Below, one piece after another: positions 12,239 through 25,220 of a DNA stretch of 64,000 nucleotides. Under the pieces are notes generated by a model. It searched no databases. It was not told where the DNA came from and saw only the letters and a program-made list of their open reading frames with translations. A program made the translations under genes and the position numbers. Source of the stretch: Hymenopus coronatus (Eukaryota; Arthropoda; Insecta; Mantodea; Hymenopodidae). Positions within the stretch are counted from its first letter, which is position 1. Each line of letters opens with the position of its first letter. The DNA lies in contig CM060890.1 in the NCBI GenBank assembly GCA_030762935.1, positions 152,802,129 through 152,866,128 on the forward strand, written 5' to 3'.

Positions 12239-12320
12239 ATAAATGATCTCAGGGTCCATGGAGCTTAAATTACTTTAATCTGGGGGGTCATATCGCACGA
12301 TGAATGAAATTGGTGAAATG
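12239..12320 (+). repeat. Six-G short monomer (type example)
   Basis: An 82-bp monomer in which ttaaattactttaatctgg is followed by gggg, giving a run of six G before tcatatcgcacg. Copies with aaattac lie at 9762, 12239, 16257, 21211, 24886, 27794, 33076, 36069 and 54087 as 82-bp units. Near 42380, 51265 and 63034 the same right half is joined to an 86-bp left end (attacactcaaatg). A second family with aaagtactttaacctgggggg also exists (for example near 11088, 13560, 30820, 32180). In the higher-order structure the monomer marks the start of each S1 or S2 sub-block. Confidence 0.88.
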
Positions 12321-13856
12321 ATACTCAAATGACCTCAGGGTCCATTGAGCTTAACGTTCTTTAACCTGGTTGGTCACATCGGACGATGAATGAAATTGGT
12401 GAAATGTTACTCAAATGCTCTCAGGGTCCTTGGATCGTAACGTTCTTTAACCTGGTTAGTCATATCGGACGATGAATGAAATTGAAGAAATGCTACTCAA
12501 ATGATCTCAGGGTCCATGGAGCTTAACGTTCTGTAACGTTGTTGGTCATATCCGACGATGAATGAAATTGGTAAAATGATAAATGATCTCAGGGTCCTTG
12601 GAGCTTTAACGTTCTTTAACCTGGTTGGTAATATCGGACGATGAATGAAATTGGTGAAATGATACTCAAATGATCTCGGGGTCCATAGAGCTTAAAGTAC
12701 TTTAACCTGGTTGGTCAAATCGGACGATGAATGAAATTGGTGAATTGATGCTCAAATGATCTCAGGGTCCATGGAGCTTAACGTACTTTTACCTGGTTGG
12801 TCATATCGGACGATGAATGAAATTGGTGAAATGATGCCCTAATGATCTCAGGGTCCATGGAGCTTAAAGTACTTTAACCTGGTTGGTCATATCGGACGAT
12901 GAATGAAATTGTGAAATGATACTCAAATGATCTCAGGGTCCATGGAGCTTAACGTTCTTTAACCTAGCTGGCCATATCGCACGAAGAATGAAATTGGTGA
13001 AATTATACTCAAATGATCTCAGGGTCCATGGAGCTTAACGTTTTATAACCTGGTTGGTCATATCGGACGATGAATGAAATTGGTTGAATGATACTCAAAT
13101 GATCTCAGGGTCCATGGAGCTTAAAGTACTTTAACCAAGCTGGCCATATCGCACGATGAATGAAATTGCTGAAATGGTGCTCAAATGATCTCAGGGTCCA
13201 TGGAGTTTAACGTTCCTTAACCTGGTTGGTCATATCGGACGATGAATGAAATTGGTAAAATAATAAATGATCTCAGGTTCCATGGAGCTTAACATTCTTT
13301 AACCTGGTTGGGCATATCGGACGATGAATGAAATTGGTGAAATGATACTCAAATGATCTCAGGGTCCATGGAGCTTAAAGTACTTTAACCTGGTTGGTCA
13401 TATCGGACGAAGAATGAAATTGGTGAAATGACACTCAAATGATCTCAGGGTCCATGGAGCTTAACGTACTTTAACCTGGTTGGCCATATCGCACGATGAA
13501 TGAAATTGGTGAAATTACACTCAAATGATCTCAGGGTCCATGGAGCTTAAAGTACTTTAACCTGGGGGGTCATATCGCACGATGAATGAAATTGGTGACA
13601 TGATACTCAAATGATCTCAGGGTCCATGGAGCTTAACGTTCTTTAACCTGGTTGGTCACATCGGACGATGAATGAAATTGGTAAAATGATAAATGATCTC
13701 AGGGTCCATGGAGCTTAACGTTCTTTAACCTGGTTGGTCTTATCGGACGATGAATGAAATTGGTGAAATGATACTCAAATTATCTCAGGGTCCATGGAGC
13801 GTAACGTTCTTTAACCTGATTGGTCATATCGGACGATGAATGAAATTGGTGAAATG

Positions 13857-13942
13857 ATACTCAAATGATCTCAGGGTCCATGGAGCTTAACGTTCTTTAA
13901 CCTGGTTGGTCATATCGGACGATGAATGAAATTGGTGAAATT
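13857..13942 (+). repeat. Reference 86-bp monomer
   Basis: This copy differs from my by-eye consensus only at its last base (t instead of g) and serves as the coordinate frame: 1 = first a of atactcaaat, 86 = last base of gaaatg. Sites that vary between monomers are: positions 1-9 (junction types atactcaaa, atgctcaaa, atgccctaa, ttactcaaa, tacactcaaa); 35 and 38 (cgtt, agta, cgta, agtt); 54-57 (tcat, caat-like, ccat, aata, tcaa); 61-62 (gg or gc); and 69-71 (tgaatg, agaatg, tgagtg). The start point is arbitrary because a tandem array has no natural beginning. The monomer contains the short palindromes TCCATGGA and AACGTT. Confidence 0.95.
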
Positions 13943-14028
13943 ATACTCAAATGATCTCAGGGTCCATGGAGCTTAACGTTCTTTAACCTGGTTGGTCATA
14001 TCGGACGAGGAATGAAATTGGTAAAATA

Positions 14029-14110
14029 ATAAATGATCTCAGGGTCCATGGAGCTTAACGTTCTTTAACCTGGTTGGTCATATCGGACGATGAATGAAAT
14101 TGGTGAAATG
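14029..14110 (+). repeat. Reference 82-bp short monomer
   Basis: Example of the second length class. The four bases actc near the start of the standard unit are absent, so aaaataataaatgatctc (or aaatgataaatgatctc) replaces gaaatgatactcaaatgatctc. The rest of the unit is ordinary. Short monomers recur in all blocks, usually after a unit ending in ggtaaaata, and are useful register marks for the higher-order repeats: for example, the 598-bp duplication equals six 86-bp units plus one 82-bp unit. The consistent size of the deletion suggests one ancestral event that was later amplified. Confidence 0.93.
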
Positions 14111-15974
14111 ATACTGAAATGATCTCGGGGTCCATAGAGCTTAAAGTACTTTAACCTGGTTGGTCAAATAGGACGATGAATGAAATTGGTGAAATGATGC
14201 TCAAATGATCTCAGGGTCCATGGAGCTTAAAGTATATTAACCTGGTTGGTCATATCGGACGATGAATGAAATTGGTGAAATGATGCCCTAATGATCTCAG
14301 GGTCCATGGAGCTTAAAGTACTTTAACCTGGTTGGTCATATCGGACGATGAATGATATTGGTAAAATGATACTCAAATGATCTCAGGGTCAATGGAGCTT
14401 AACGTTCTTTAACCTGGGGTGTCATTGCGCACGATGAATGAAATTGGTGAAATTATACTCAAATGATCTCAGGGTCCATGGAGCTTAAAGTACTTTAACC
14501 AAGCTGGCCATATCGCACTATGAATGAAATTGCTGAAATGATGCTCAAATGATCTCAGGGTACATGGAGCTTAACGTTCTTTAACCTGGTTGGCCATATC
14601 GCACGATGAATGAAATTGGTGAAATGATACTCAAATGATCCCAGGGTCCATTGAGCTTAAAGTACTTTAAGCTGGTTGGTCATATCGGACGATGAATGAA
14701 ATTGGTGATATGATGCTCAAATGATCTCAGGGTCCATGGAGCTTAAAGTACTTTAACCTGGTTGGTCATATCGGACAATGAATGAAATTGGTGAAATGAT
14801 GCTCAAATGATCTCAGGGTCATGGAGCTTAACGTTCTTTAACCTGGTTGTTATATCGGACGATGAATGAAATTGGTGAAATGATACTCAAATGATCTCAG
14901 GGTCCATGGAGCGTAACGTTCTTTAACCTGGTTGGTCATATCGGACGATGAATGAAATTGGTGAAAAGATACTCAAATGATCTCAGGGTCCATGGAGCTT
15001 AACGTTCTTTAACCTGGTTGGTCATATCGGACGATGAATGAAATTGGTGAAATTATACTCAAATGATCTCAGGGTCCATGGAGCTTAACGTTCTTTAACC
15101 TGGTTGGTCATATCGGACGATGAGTGAAATTGGTGAAATGCTGCTAAAATGACATCAGGGTCCATGGAGCTTAACGTTCTTTAACCAGGTTGGTCATATC
15201 GGACGATGAATGAAATTGGTGAAATGATACTCAAATGATCTCAGGGTCTTTTGAGCTTAAAGTACTTTAACCTGGTTGGTCAAATCGGACGATGAATGAA
15301 ATTGGTGAAAAGATGCCCTAATGATCTCAGGGTCCATGGAGCTTAAAGTACTTTAACCTGGTTGGTCATATCGGACGAAGACTGAAATTGGTAAAATGAT
15401 ACTCAAATGATCTCAGGGTCAATGGACGTTAACGTTCTTTAACCTGGTTGGCCATATCGCACGATGAATGAAATTGGTGAAATTATACTCAAATGATCTC
15501 AGGGTCCATGGAGCTTAACGTTCTTTAACCTGGTTGGTCATATCGGACGATGAATGAAATTGGTGAAATGTTACTCAAATGATCTCAGGGTCCATGGAGC
15601 TTAACGTTCTTTAACCTGGTTGGTAATATCGGACGATGAATGAAATTGGTGAAATGATACTCAAACGATCTAGGGGTCCATAGAGCTTAAAGTACTTTAA
15701 CCTGGTTGGTCAAATCGGACGATGAATGAAATTGGTGAAATGATGCTCAAATGATCTCAGGGTCCATGGAGCTTAACGTACTTTAACCTGGTTGGTCATA
15801 TCGGAAGATGAATGAAATTGGTGAAATGATGCCCTAATGATCTCAGGGTCCATGGAGCTTAAAGTACTTTAACCTGGTTGGTCATATCGGACGATGAATG
15901 AAATTGGTGAAATGTTACTCAAATGATCTCAGGGTCCATGGAGCTTAACGTTCTTTAACCTGGTTGGTCATATC

Positions 15975-18900
15975 GGACAATGAATGAAATTGGTGAAATG
16001 ATGCTCAAATGATCTCAGGGTCATGGAGCTTAACGTTCTTTAACCTGGTTGTTATATCGGACGATGAATGAAATTGGTGAAATGATACTCAAATGATCTC
16101 AGGGTCCATGGAGCGTAACGTTCTTTAACCTGGTTGGTCATATCGGACGATGAATGAAATTGGTGAAATTATACTCAAATGATCTCAGGGTCCATGGAGC
16201 TTAACGTTCTTTAACCTGGTTGGTCATATCGGACGATGAGTGAAATTGGTGAAATGATAAATGATCTCAGGGTCCATGGAGCTTAAATTACTTTAATCTG
16301 GGGGGTCATATCGCACGATGAATGAAATTGGTGAAATGATACTCAAATGACCTCAGGGTCCATTGAGCTTAACGTTCTTTAACCTGGTTGGTCACATCGG
16401 ACGATGAATGAAATTGGTGAAATGTTACTCAAATGCTCTCAGGGTCCTTGGATCGTAACGTTCTTTAACCTGGTTAGTCATATCGGACGATGAATGAAAT
16501 TGAAGAAATGCTACTCAAATGATCTCAGGGTCCATGGAGCTTAACGTTCTGTAACGTTGTTGGTCATATCCGACGATGAATGAAATTGGTAAAATGATAA
16601 ATGATCTCAGGGTCCTTGGAGCTTTAACGTTCTTTAACCTGGTTGGTGATATCGGACGATGAATGAAATTGGTGAAATGATACTCAAATGATCTCGGGGT
16701 CCATAGAGCTTAAAGTACTTTAACCTGGTTGGTCAAATCGGACGATGAATGAAATTGGTGAATTGATGCTCAAATGATCTCAGGGTCCATGGAGCTTAAC
16801 GTACTTTTACCTGGTTGGTCATATCGGACGATGAATGAAATTGGTGAAATGATGCCCTAATGATCTCAGGGTCCATGGAGCTTAAAGTACTTTAACCTGG
16901 TTGGTCATATCGGACGATGAATGAAATTGTGAAATGATACTCAAATGATCTCAGGGTCCATGGAGCTTAACGTTCTTTAACCTAGCTGGCCATATCGCAC
17001 GAAGAATGAAATTGGTGAAATTATACTCAAATGATCTCAGGGTCCATGGAGCTTAACGTTTTTTAACCTGGTTGGTCATATCGGACGATGAATGAAATTG
17101 GTTGAATGATACTCAAATGATCTCAGGGTCCTTGGAGCTTAAAGTACTTTAACCAAGCTGGCCATATCGCACGATGAATGAAATTGCTGAAATGGTGCTC
17201 AAATGATCTCAGGGTCCATGGAGTTTAACGTTCTTTAACCTGGTTGGTCATATCGGACGATGAATGAAATTGGTAAAATAATAAATGATCTCAGGTTTCA
17301 TGGAGCTTAACATTCTTTAACCTGGTTGGGCATATCGGACGATGAATGAAATTGGTGAAATGATACTCAAATGATCTCAGGGTCCATGGAGCTTAAAGTA
17401 CTTTAACCTGGTTGGTCATATCGGACGAAGAATGAAATTGGTGAAATGATACTCAAATGATCTCAGGGTCCATGGAGCTTAACGTACTTTAACCTGGTTG
17501 GCCATATCGCACGATGAATGAAATTGGTGAAATTACACTCAAATGATCTCAGGGTCCATGGAGCTTAAAGTACTTTAACCTGGGGGGTCATATCGCACGA
17601 TGAATGAAATTGGTGACATGATACTCAAATGATCTCAGGGTCCATGGAGCTTAACGTTCTTTAACCTGGTTGGTCACATCGGACGATGAATGAAATTGGT
17701 AAAATGATAAATGATCTCAGGGTCCATGGAGCTTAACGTTCTTTAACCTGGTTGGTCTTATCGGACGATGAATGAAATTGGTGAAATGATACTCAAATTA
17801 TCTCAGGGTCCATGGAGCGTAACGTTCTTTAACCTGATTGGTCATATCGGACGATGAATGAAATTGGTGAAATGATACTCAAATGATCTCAGGGTCCATG
17901 GAGCTTAACGTTCTTTAACCTGGTTGGTCATATCGGACGATGAATGAAATTGGTGAAATTATACTCAAATGATCTCAGGGTCCATGGAGCTTAACGTTCT
18001 TTAACCTGGTTGGTCATATCGGACGAGGAATGAAATTGGTAAAATAATAAATGATCTCAGGGTCCATGGAGCTTAACGTTCTTTAACCTGGTTGGTCATA
18101 TCGGACGATGAATGAAATTGGTGAAATGATACTGAAATGATCTTGGGGTCCATAGAGCTTAAAGTACTTTAACCTGGTTGGTCAAATAGGACGATGAATG
18201 AAATTGGTGAAATGATGCTCAAATGATCTCAGGGTCCATGGAGCTTAAAGTATATTAACCTGGTTGGTCATATCGGACGATGAATGAAATTGGTGAAATG
18301 ATGCCCTAATGATCTCAGGGTCCATGGAGCTTAAAGTACTTTAACCTGGTTGGTCATATCGGACGATGAATGATATTGGTAAAATGATACTCAAATGATC
18401 TCAGGGTCAATGGAGCTTAACGTTCTTTAACCTGGGGTGTCATTGCGCACGATGAATGAAATTGGTGAAATTATACTCAAATGATCTCAGGGTCCATGGA
18501 GCTTAACGTTCTTTAACCTGGTTGGTCATATCGGACGATGAATGAAATTGGTGAAATGATACTCAAATTATCTCAGGGTCCATGCAGCTTAAAGTACTTT
18601 AACCAAGCTGGCCATATCGCACTATGAATGAAATTGCTGAAATGATGCTCAAATGATCTCAGGGTACATGGAGCTTAACGTTCTTTAACCTGGTTGGCCA
18701 TATCGCACGATGAATGAAATTGGTGAAATGATACTCAAATGATCCCAGGGTCCATTGAGCTTAAAGTACTTTAAGCTGGTTGGTCATATCGGACGATGAA
18801 TGAAATTGGTGATATGATGCTCAAATGATCTCAGGGTCCATGGAGCTTAAAGTACTTTAACCTGGTTGGTCATATCGGACAATGAATGAAATTGGTGAAA

Positions 18901-20246
18901 TGATGCTCAAATGATCTCAGGGTCATGGAGCTTAACGTTCTTTAACCTGGTTGTTATATCGGACGATGAATGAAATTGGTGAAATGATACTCAAATGATC
19001 TCAGGGTCCATGGAGCGTAACGTTCTTTAACCTGGTTGGTCATATCGGACGATGAATGAAATTGGTGAAAAGATACTCAAATGATCTCAGGGTCCATGGA
19101 GCTTAACGTTCTTTAACCTGGTTGGTCATATCGGACGATGAATGAAATTGGTGAAATTATACTCAAATGATCTCAGGGTCCATGGAGCTTAACGTTCTTT
19201 AACCTGGTTGGTCATATCGGACGATGAGTGAAATTGGTGAAATGCTGCTAAAATGACATCAGGGTCCATGGAGCTTAACGTTCTTTAACCAGGTTGGTCA
19301 TATCGGACGATGAATGAAATTGGTGAAATGATACTCAAATGATCTCAGGGTCTTTTGAGCTTAAAGTACTTTAACCTGGTTGGTCAAATCGGACGATGAA
19401 TGAAATTGGTGAAAAGATGCCCTAATGATCTCAGGGTCCGTGGAGCTTAAAGTACTTTAACCTGGTTGGTCATATCGGACGAAGACTGAAATTGGTAAAA
19501 TGATACTCAAATGATCTCAGGGTCAATGGAGGTTAACGTTCTTTAACCTGGTTGGCCATATCGCACGATGAATGAAATTGGTGAAATTATACTCAAATGA
19601 TCTCAGGGTCCATGGAGCTTAACGTTCTTTAACCTGGTTGGTCATATCGGACGATGAATGAAATTGGTGAAATGTTACTCAAATGATCTCAGGGTCCATG
19701 GAGCTTAACGTTCTTTAACCTGGTTGGTAATATCGGACGATGAATGAAATTGGTGAAATGATACTCAAATGATCTCAGGGTCCATGGAGCTTAACGTTCT
19801 TTAACCTGATTGGTCATATCGGACGATGAATGAAATTGGTAAAATAATAAATGATCTCAGGGTCCATGGAGCTTAACGTTCTTTAACCTGGTTGGTCATA
19901 CCGGACGATGAATGAAATTGGTGAAATGATACTCAAACGATCTAGGGGTCCATAGAGCTTAAAGTACTTTAACCTGGTTGGTCAAATCGGACGATGAATG
20001 AAATTGGTGAAATGATGCTCAAATGATCTCAGGGTCCATGGAGCTTAACGTACTTTAACCTGGTTGGTCATATCGGAAGATGAATGAAATTGGTGAAATG
20101 ATGCCCTAATGATCTCAGGGTCCATGGAGCTTAAAGTACTTTAACCTGGTTGGTCATATCGGACGATGAATGAAATTGGTGAAATGTTACTCAAATGATC
20201 TCAGGGTCCATGGAGCTTAACGTTCTTTAACCTGGTTGGTCATATC
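15975..20246. repeat. Block 2 HOR copy 3 (4272 bp, three extra monomers)
   Basis: Pairs with 11957-15974 at offset 4018 up to about 18480. There one extra 86-bp monomer is present (with atactcaaattatctc and tccatgcagc), moving the offset to 4104 (tacatgg 14561 to 18665). At about 19740-19930 two further monomers (86+82 bp, with cctgattggtc and ggtaaaataataaatg) move it to 4272 (ctcaaacgatctagg 15661 to 19933). The extra monomers have counterparts in block 1, so copy 3 is more likely to keep the older arrangement and copy 2 to have lost them. Confidence 0.82.
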
Positions 20247-20879
20247 GGACGATGAATGAAATTGGTGAAATGATACTCAAATGATCTCAGGGTCAATGGA
20301 GCTTAACGTTCTTTAACCTGGTTGGTCATATCGGACTTAGAATGAAATTGGTAAAATAATAAATGATCTCAGGGTCCATGGAGCTTAAAGTACTTTAACC
20401 TGGTTGGTCATATCGGACGAAGAATGAAATTGGTGAAATGATACTCAAATGATCTCAGGGTCCATGGAGCTTAACGTACTTTAACCTGGTTGGCCATATC
20501 GCACGATGAATGAAATTGGTGAAATTACACTCAAATGATCTCAGGGTCGATGGAGCTTAACGTTCTTTAACCTGGTTGGTAATATCGGACGATGAATGAA
20601 ATTGGTGAAATGATACTCAAATGATCCCAGGGTCCATGGAGCTTAAAGTACTTTAACCTGGTTGGTCATATCGGACGATGAATGAAATTGGTGAAATGAT
20701 ACTCAAATGATCTCAGGGTCCATGGAGCTTAACGTTCTTTGACCTGGTTGGTCATATCGCACGATGAATTAAATTGGTGAAATGATACTCAAATGATCTC
20801 AGGGTCCATGGAGCGTAACGTTCTTTAACCTGGTTGCTAATATCGGACGATGAATGAAATTGGTGAAATGATACTCAAA

Positions 20880-21550
20880 TGATCTCAGGGTCCATGGAGC
20901 TTAACGTTCTTTTACCTGGTTGGCCATATCGCACGATAAATGAAATTGGTGAAATGATAAATGATCTCAGGGTTCATGGAGCTTAAAGTACTTAAACCTG
21001 GGGGGTCATATCGCATGATGAATGAAATTGGTGAAATAATACTCAAATGATCTCAGGGTCCATGGAGTTTAACGTTCTTTAACCTGGTTGTTAATATCGG
21101 ACGATGAATGAAATTGGTGAAATGATACTCAAATGATCTCAGGTTCCATGGAGCTAAACGTTCTTTTACCTGGTTGGCCATATCGCACGATGAATGAAGT
21201 TGGTGAAATGATAAATGATCTCAGGGTCCATGGAGCTTAAATTACTTTAATCTGGGGGGTCATATCGCACAATGAATGAAATTGGTGAAATGATACTCAA
21301 ATGACCTCAGGGTCCATTGAGCTTAAAATTCTTTAACCTGGTTGGTCACATCGGACGATGAATGAAATTGGTGAAATGTTACTCAAATGATCTCAGGGTC
21401 CTTGGAGCGTAACGTTCTTTAACCTGGTTAGTCATATCGGACGATGAATGAAATTGAAGAAATGCTACTCAAATGATCTCAGGGTCCATGGAGCTTAATG
21501 TTCTTTAACCTGGTTGGTCATATCGGACGATGAATGAAATTGGTAAAATG
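20880..21550. repeat. Left arm of a 3675-bp-spaced duplication
   Basis: Marks gcacgataaatg, ggttcatgg with tacttaaacctgggggg, gcatgatgaatg, the six-G monomer with aaattac, attgagcttaaaattc, and gaaattgaagaaatgctac occur here in the same order as at 24555-25220, offset 3675 (20971 to 24646; 21236 to 24911). The arms diverge at about 21545, where this copy has gataaatgatctcagggtcc followed by ttgg while the right arm has aataaatgatc followed by gtccatgg. Confidence 0.82.
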
Positions 21551-24500
21551 ATAAATGATCTCAGGGTCCTTGGAGCTTTAAGGTTCTTTAACCTGGTTGG
21601 TAATATCGGACGATGAATGAAATTGGTGAAATGATACTCAAATGATCTCGGGGTCCATAGAGCTTAAAGTTCTTTAACCTGGTTGGTCAAATCGGACGAT
21701 GAATGAAATTGGTGAATTGATGCTCAAATGATCTCAGGGTCCATGGAGCTTAACGTACTTTTACCTGGTTGGTCATATCGGACGATGAATGAAATTGGTG
21801 AAATGATGCCATAATGATCTCAGGGTCCAACGAGCTTAAAGTACTTTAACCTGGTTGGTCATATCGGACGATGAATGAAATTGGTGAAATGATACTCAAA
21901 TGATCTCAGGGTCCATGGAGCTTAACGTTCTTTAACCTAGCTGGCCATATCGCACGAAGAATGAAATTGGTGAAATTATACTCAAATGATCTCAGGGTCC
22001 ATGGAGCTTAACGTTTTTTAACCTGGTTGGTCATATCGGACGATGAATGAAATTGGTTGAATGATAGTCAAATGATCTCAGGGTCCATGGAGCTTAACGT
22101 ACTTTAACCTGGTTGGTCATATCGGACGATGAATGAAATTGGTAAAATAATAAATGATCTGAGGTTCCATGGAGCTTAACGTTCTTTACCTGGTTGGTCA
22201 TATCGGACGATGAATGAAATTAGTTGAATGATACTCAAATGATCTCAGGGTCCATGGAGCTTAAAGTACTTTAACCAAGCTGGCCATATCGTACGATGAA
22301 TGAAATTGCTGAAATGGTGCTCAAATGATCTCGGGGTCCATGGAGTTTAACGTTCTTTAACCTGGTTGGTCATATCGGGCGATGAATGTAATTGGTGAAA
22401 TGATGCTCAAATGATCTCAGGGTCCATAGAGCTTAAAGTACTTTAACTTGGATGGTCATATCGGACGATGAATGAAATTGGTGAAATGATACTCAAATGA
22501 TCTCAGGGACAATGGAGCTTAAAGTACTTTAACCAAGTTGGCCATATCGCACGATGAATGAAATTGCTGAAATGGTGCTCAAATGATCTGAGGGTCCATG
22601 GAGTTTAACGTTCTTTAACCTGGTTGGTCATATCGGACGATGAATGAAATTGGTGAAATGATGCCCTAATGATCTCAGGGTCCATGGAGCTTAAAGTACT
22701 TTAACCTGGTTGGTCAAATCGGACGATGAATGAAATTGGTGAAATGATGCCCTAATGATCTCAGGGTCCATGGAGCTTAAAGTACTTTAACCTGGTTGGT
22801 CATATCGGACGAAGAATGAAATTGGTGAAATGATACTCAAATGATCTCAGGGTCCATGGAGCTTAACGTTCTTTAACCTGGTTGGTCATATCGGACGATG
22901 AGTGAAATTGGTGAAATGCTGCTAAAATGATATCAGGGTCCATGGAGCTTAACGTTCTAAAACCAGGTTGGTCATATCGGACGATGAATGAAATTGGTGA
23001 AATGATACTCAAATGATCTCAGGGTCCTTTGAGCTTAAAGTACTTTAACCTGGTTGGTCAAATCGGACGATGAATGAAATTGGTGAAATGATGCCCTAAT
23101 GATCTCAGGGTCCATGGAGCTTAAAGTACTTTAACCTGGTTGGTCATATCGGACGAAGAATGAAATTGGTAAAATGATACTCAAATGATCTCAGGGTCAA
23201 TGGAGGTTAACGTTCTTTAACCTGGTTGGCCATATCGCACGATGAATGAAATTGGTGAAATTATACTCAAATGATCTCAGGGTCCATGAAGCTTAACGTT
23301 CTTTAACCTGGTTGGTCATATCGGACGATGAATGAAATTGGTGAAATGTTACTCAAATGGTCTCAGGGTCCATGGAGCTTAACGTTCTTTAACCTGGTTG
23401 GTAATATCGGACGATGAATGAAATTGGTGAAATGATACTCAAATGATCTCAGGGTCCATGGAGTTTTAACGTTCTTTAACCTGATTGGTCATATCGGACG
23501 ATGAATGAAATTGGTAAAATAATAAATGATCTCAGGGTCCATGGAGCTTAACGTTCTTTAACCTGGTTGGTCATATCGGACGATGAATGAAATTGGTGAA
23601 ATGATACTCAAACGATCTAGGGGTCCATAGAGCTTAAAGTACTTTAACCTGGTTGGTCAAATCGGACGATGAATGAAATTGGTGAAATGATGCTCAAATG
23701 ATCTCAGGGTCCATGGAGCTTAACGTACTTTAACCTGGTTGGTCATATCGGCAGATGAATGAAATTGGTGAAATGATGCCCTAATGATCTCAGGGTCCAT
23801 GGAGCTTAAAGTACTTTAACCTGGTTGGTCATATCGGACGATGAATGAAATTGGTGAAATGTTACTCAAATGATCTCAGGGTCCATGGAGCTTAACGTTC
23901 TTTAACCTGGTTGGTAATATCGGACGATGAATGAAATTGGTGAAATGATACTCAAAAGATCTCAGGGTCCATGGAGCTTAACGTTCTTTAACCTGGTTGG
24001 TCATATCGGACTTAGAATGAAATTGGTAAAATAATAAATGATCTCAGGGTCCATGGAGCTTAAAGTACTTTAACCTGGTTGGTCATATCGGACGAAGAAT
24101 GAAATTGGTGAAATGATACTCAAATGATCTCAGGATCCATGGAGCTTAACGTACTTTAACCTGGTTGGCCATATCGCACGATGAATGAAATTGGTGAAAT
24201 TACACTCAAATGATCTCAGGGTCCATGGAGCTTAACGTTCTTTAACCTGGTTGGTAATATCGGACGATGAATGAAATTGGTGAAATGATACTCAAATGAT
24301 CCCAGGGTCCATGGAGCTTAAAGTACTTTAACCTGGTTGGTCCTATCGGACGAAGAATGAAATTGGTGAAATGATACTCAAATGATCTCAGGGTCCATGG
24401 AGCTTAACGTACTTTAACCTGGTTGGCCATATCGCACGATGAATGAAATTGGTGAAATTACACTCAAATGATCTCAGGGTCCATGGAGCTTAACGTTCTT

Positions 24501-24554
24501 TAACCTGGTTGGTCATATCGGACGAAGAATGAAATTGGTGAAATGATACTCAAA

Positions 24555-25220
24555 TGATCTCAGGGTCCATTGAGCTTCACGTTCTTTAACCTGGTTGGCC
24601 ATATCGCACGATAAATGAAATTGGTGAAATGATAAATGATCTCAGGGTTCATGGAGCTTAAAGTACTTAAACCTGGGGGGTCATATCGCATGATGAATGA
24701 AATTGGTGAAATAATACTCAAATGATCTCAGGGTCCATGGAGCTTAACGTTCTTTAACCTGGTTGGTAATATCGGACGATGAATGAAATTGGTGAAATGA
24801 TACTCAAATGATCTCAGGTTCCATGGAGCTAAACGTTCTTTTACCTGGTTGGCCATATCGCACGATGAATGAAATTGGTGAAATGATAAATGATCTCAGG
24901 GTCCATGGAGCTTAAATTACTTTAATCTGGGGGGTCATATCGCACGATGAATGAAATTGGTGAAATGATACTCAAATGACCTCAGGGTCCATTGAGCTTA
25001 AAATTCTTTAACCTGGTTGGTCACATCGGACGATGAATGAAATTGGTGAAATGTTACTCAAATGATCTCAGGGTCCTTGGAGCGTAACGTTCTTTAACCT
25101 GGTTAGTCATATCGGACGATGAATGAAATTGAAGAAATGCTACTCAAATGATCTCAGGGTCCATGGAGCTTAATGTTCTTTAACCTGGTTGGTCATATCG
25201 GACGATGAATGAAATTGGTA
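24555..25220. repeat. Right arm of the 3675-bp-spaced duplication
   Basis: Counterpart of 20880-21550. After about 25220 two extra monomers (with gacgaagaatg and caggatccatgg) precede the gagctttaacg monomer, which follows directly in the left arm. The same two-monomer insertion appears at the equivalent place in later block 3 units (about 33411-33600, 42710-42900, 51600-51790, 63370-63560). This links the right arm, not the left, to the ancestor of those units. Confidence 0.82.

Larger units (their letters stand above)
11957..15974. repeat. Block 2 HOR copy 2 (4018 bp)
   Basis: Complete unit bounded by two occurrences of ggacaatg followed by the 83-bp monomer with ggtcatgg and gttgttatatc. 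The same deletion monomer also lies inside the unit at about 14773-14900, so the unit contains an internal homologue 1202 bp from its right end. This internal copy explains how the unit boundary arose: exchange between the two copies of the deletion monomer joins the tail to the head. It contains rare marks ctcaggttccatgg near 13270, tacctggggtgtcattgcgc-like near 14410 and gacatcagg near 15151. Confidence 0.85.
9687..20246. repeat. Higher-order repeat block 2 (4018-bp period)
   Basis: Private variants recur 4018 bp apart: the ggacaatg monomer followed by ggtcatgg and gttgttatatc at 11957 and 15975; the six-G monomer at 12239 and 16257; the ggtccttggatcg monomer at 12428 and 16446; and ctgaaatgatct at 14105 and 18123. 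Downstream of 14461 the offset grows to 4104 (one extra 86-bp monomer in the later copy), then to 4272 (two more, 86+82). The first unit is shorter: its counterparts lie 2477-2816 bp downstream. These marks also occur in different order in blocks 1 and 3. Confidence 0.88.

Noticed and set aside
12281..12290. G-quadruplex at the six-G run
   Set aside because: There is only one G run per monomer; the next G tracts nearby are two or three bases long, so a stable intramolecular quadruplex is not supported.
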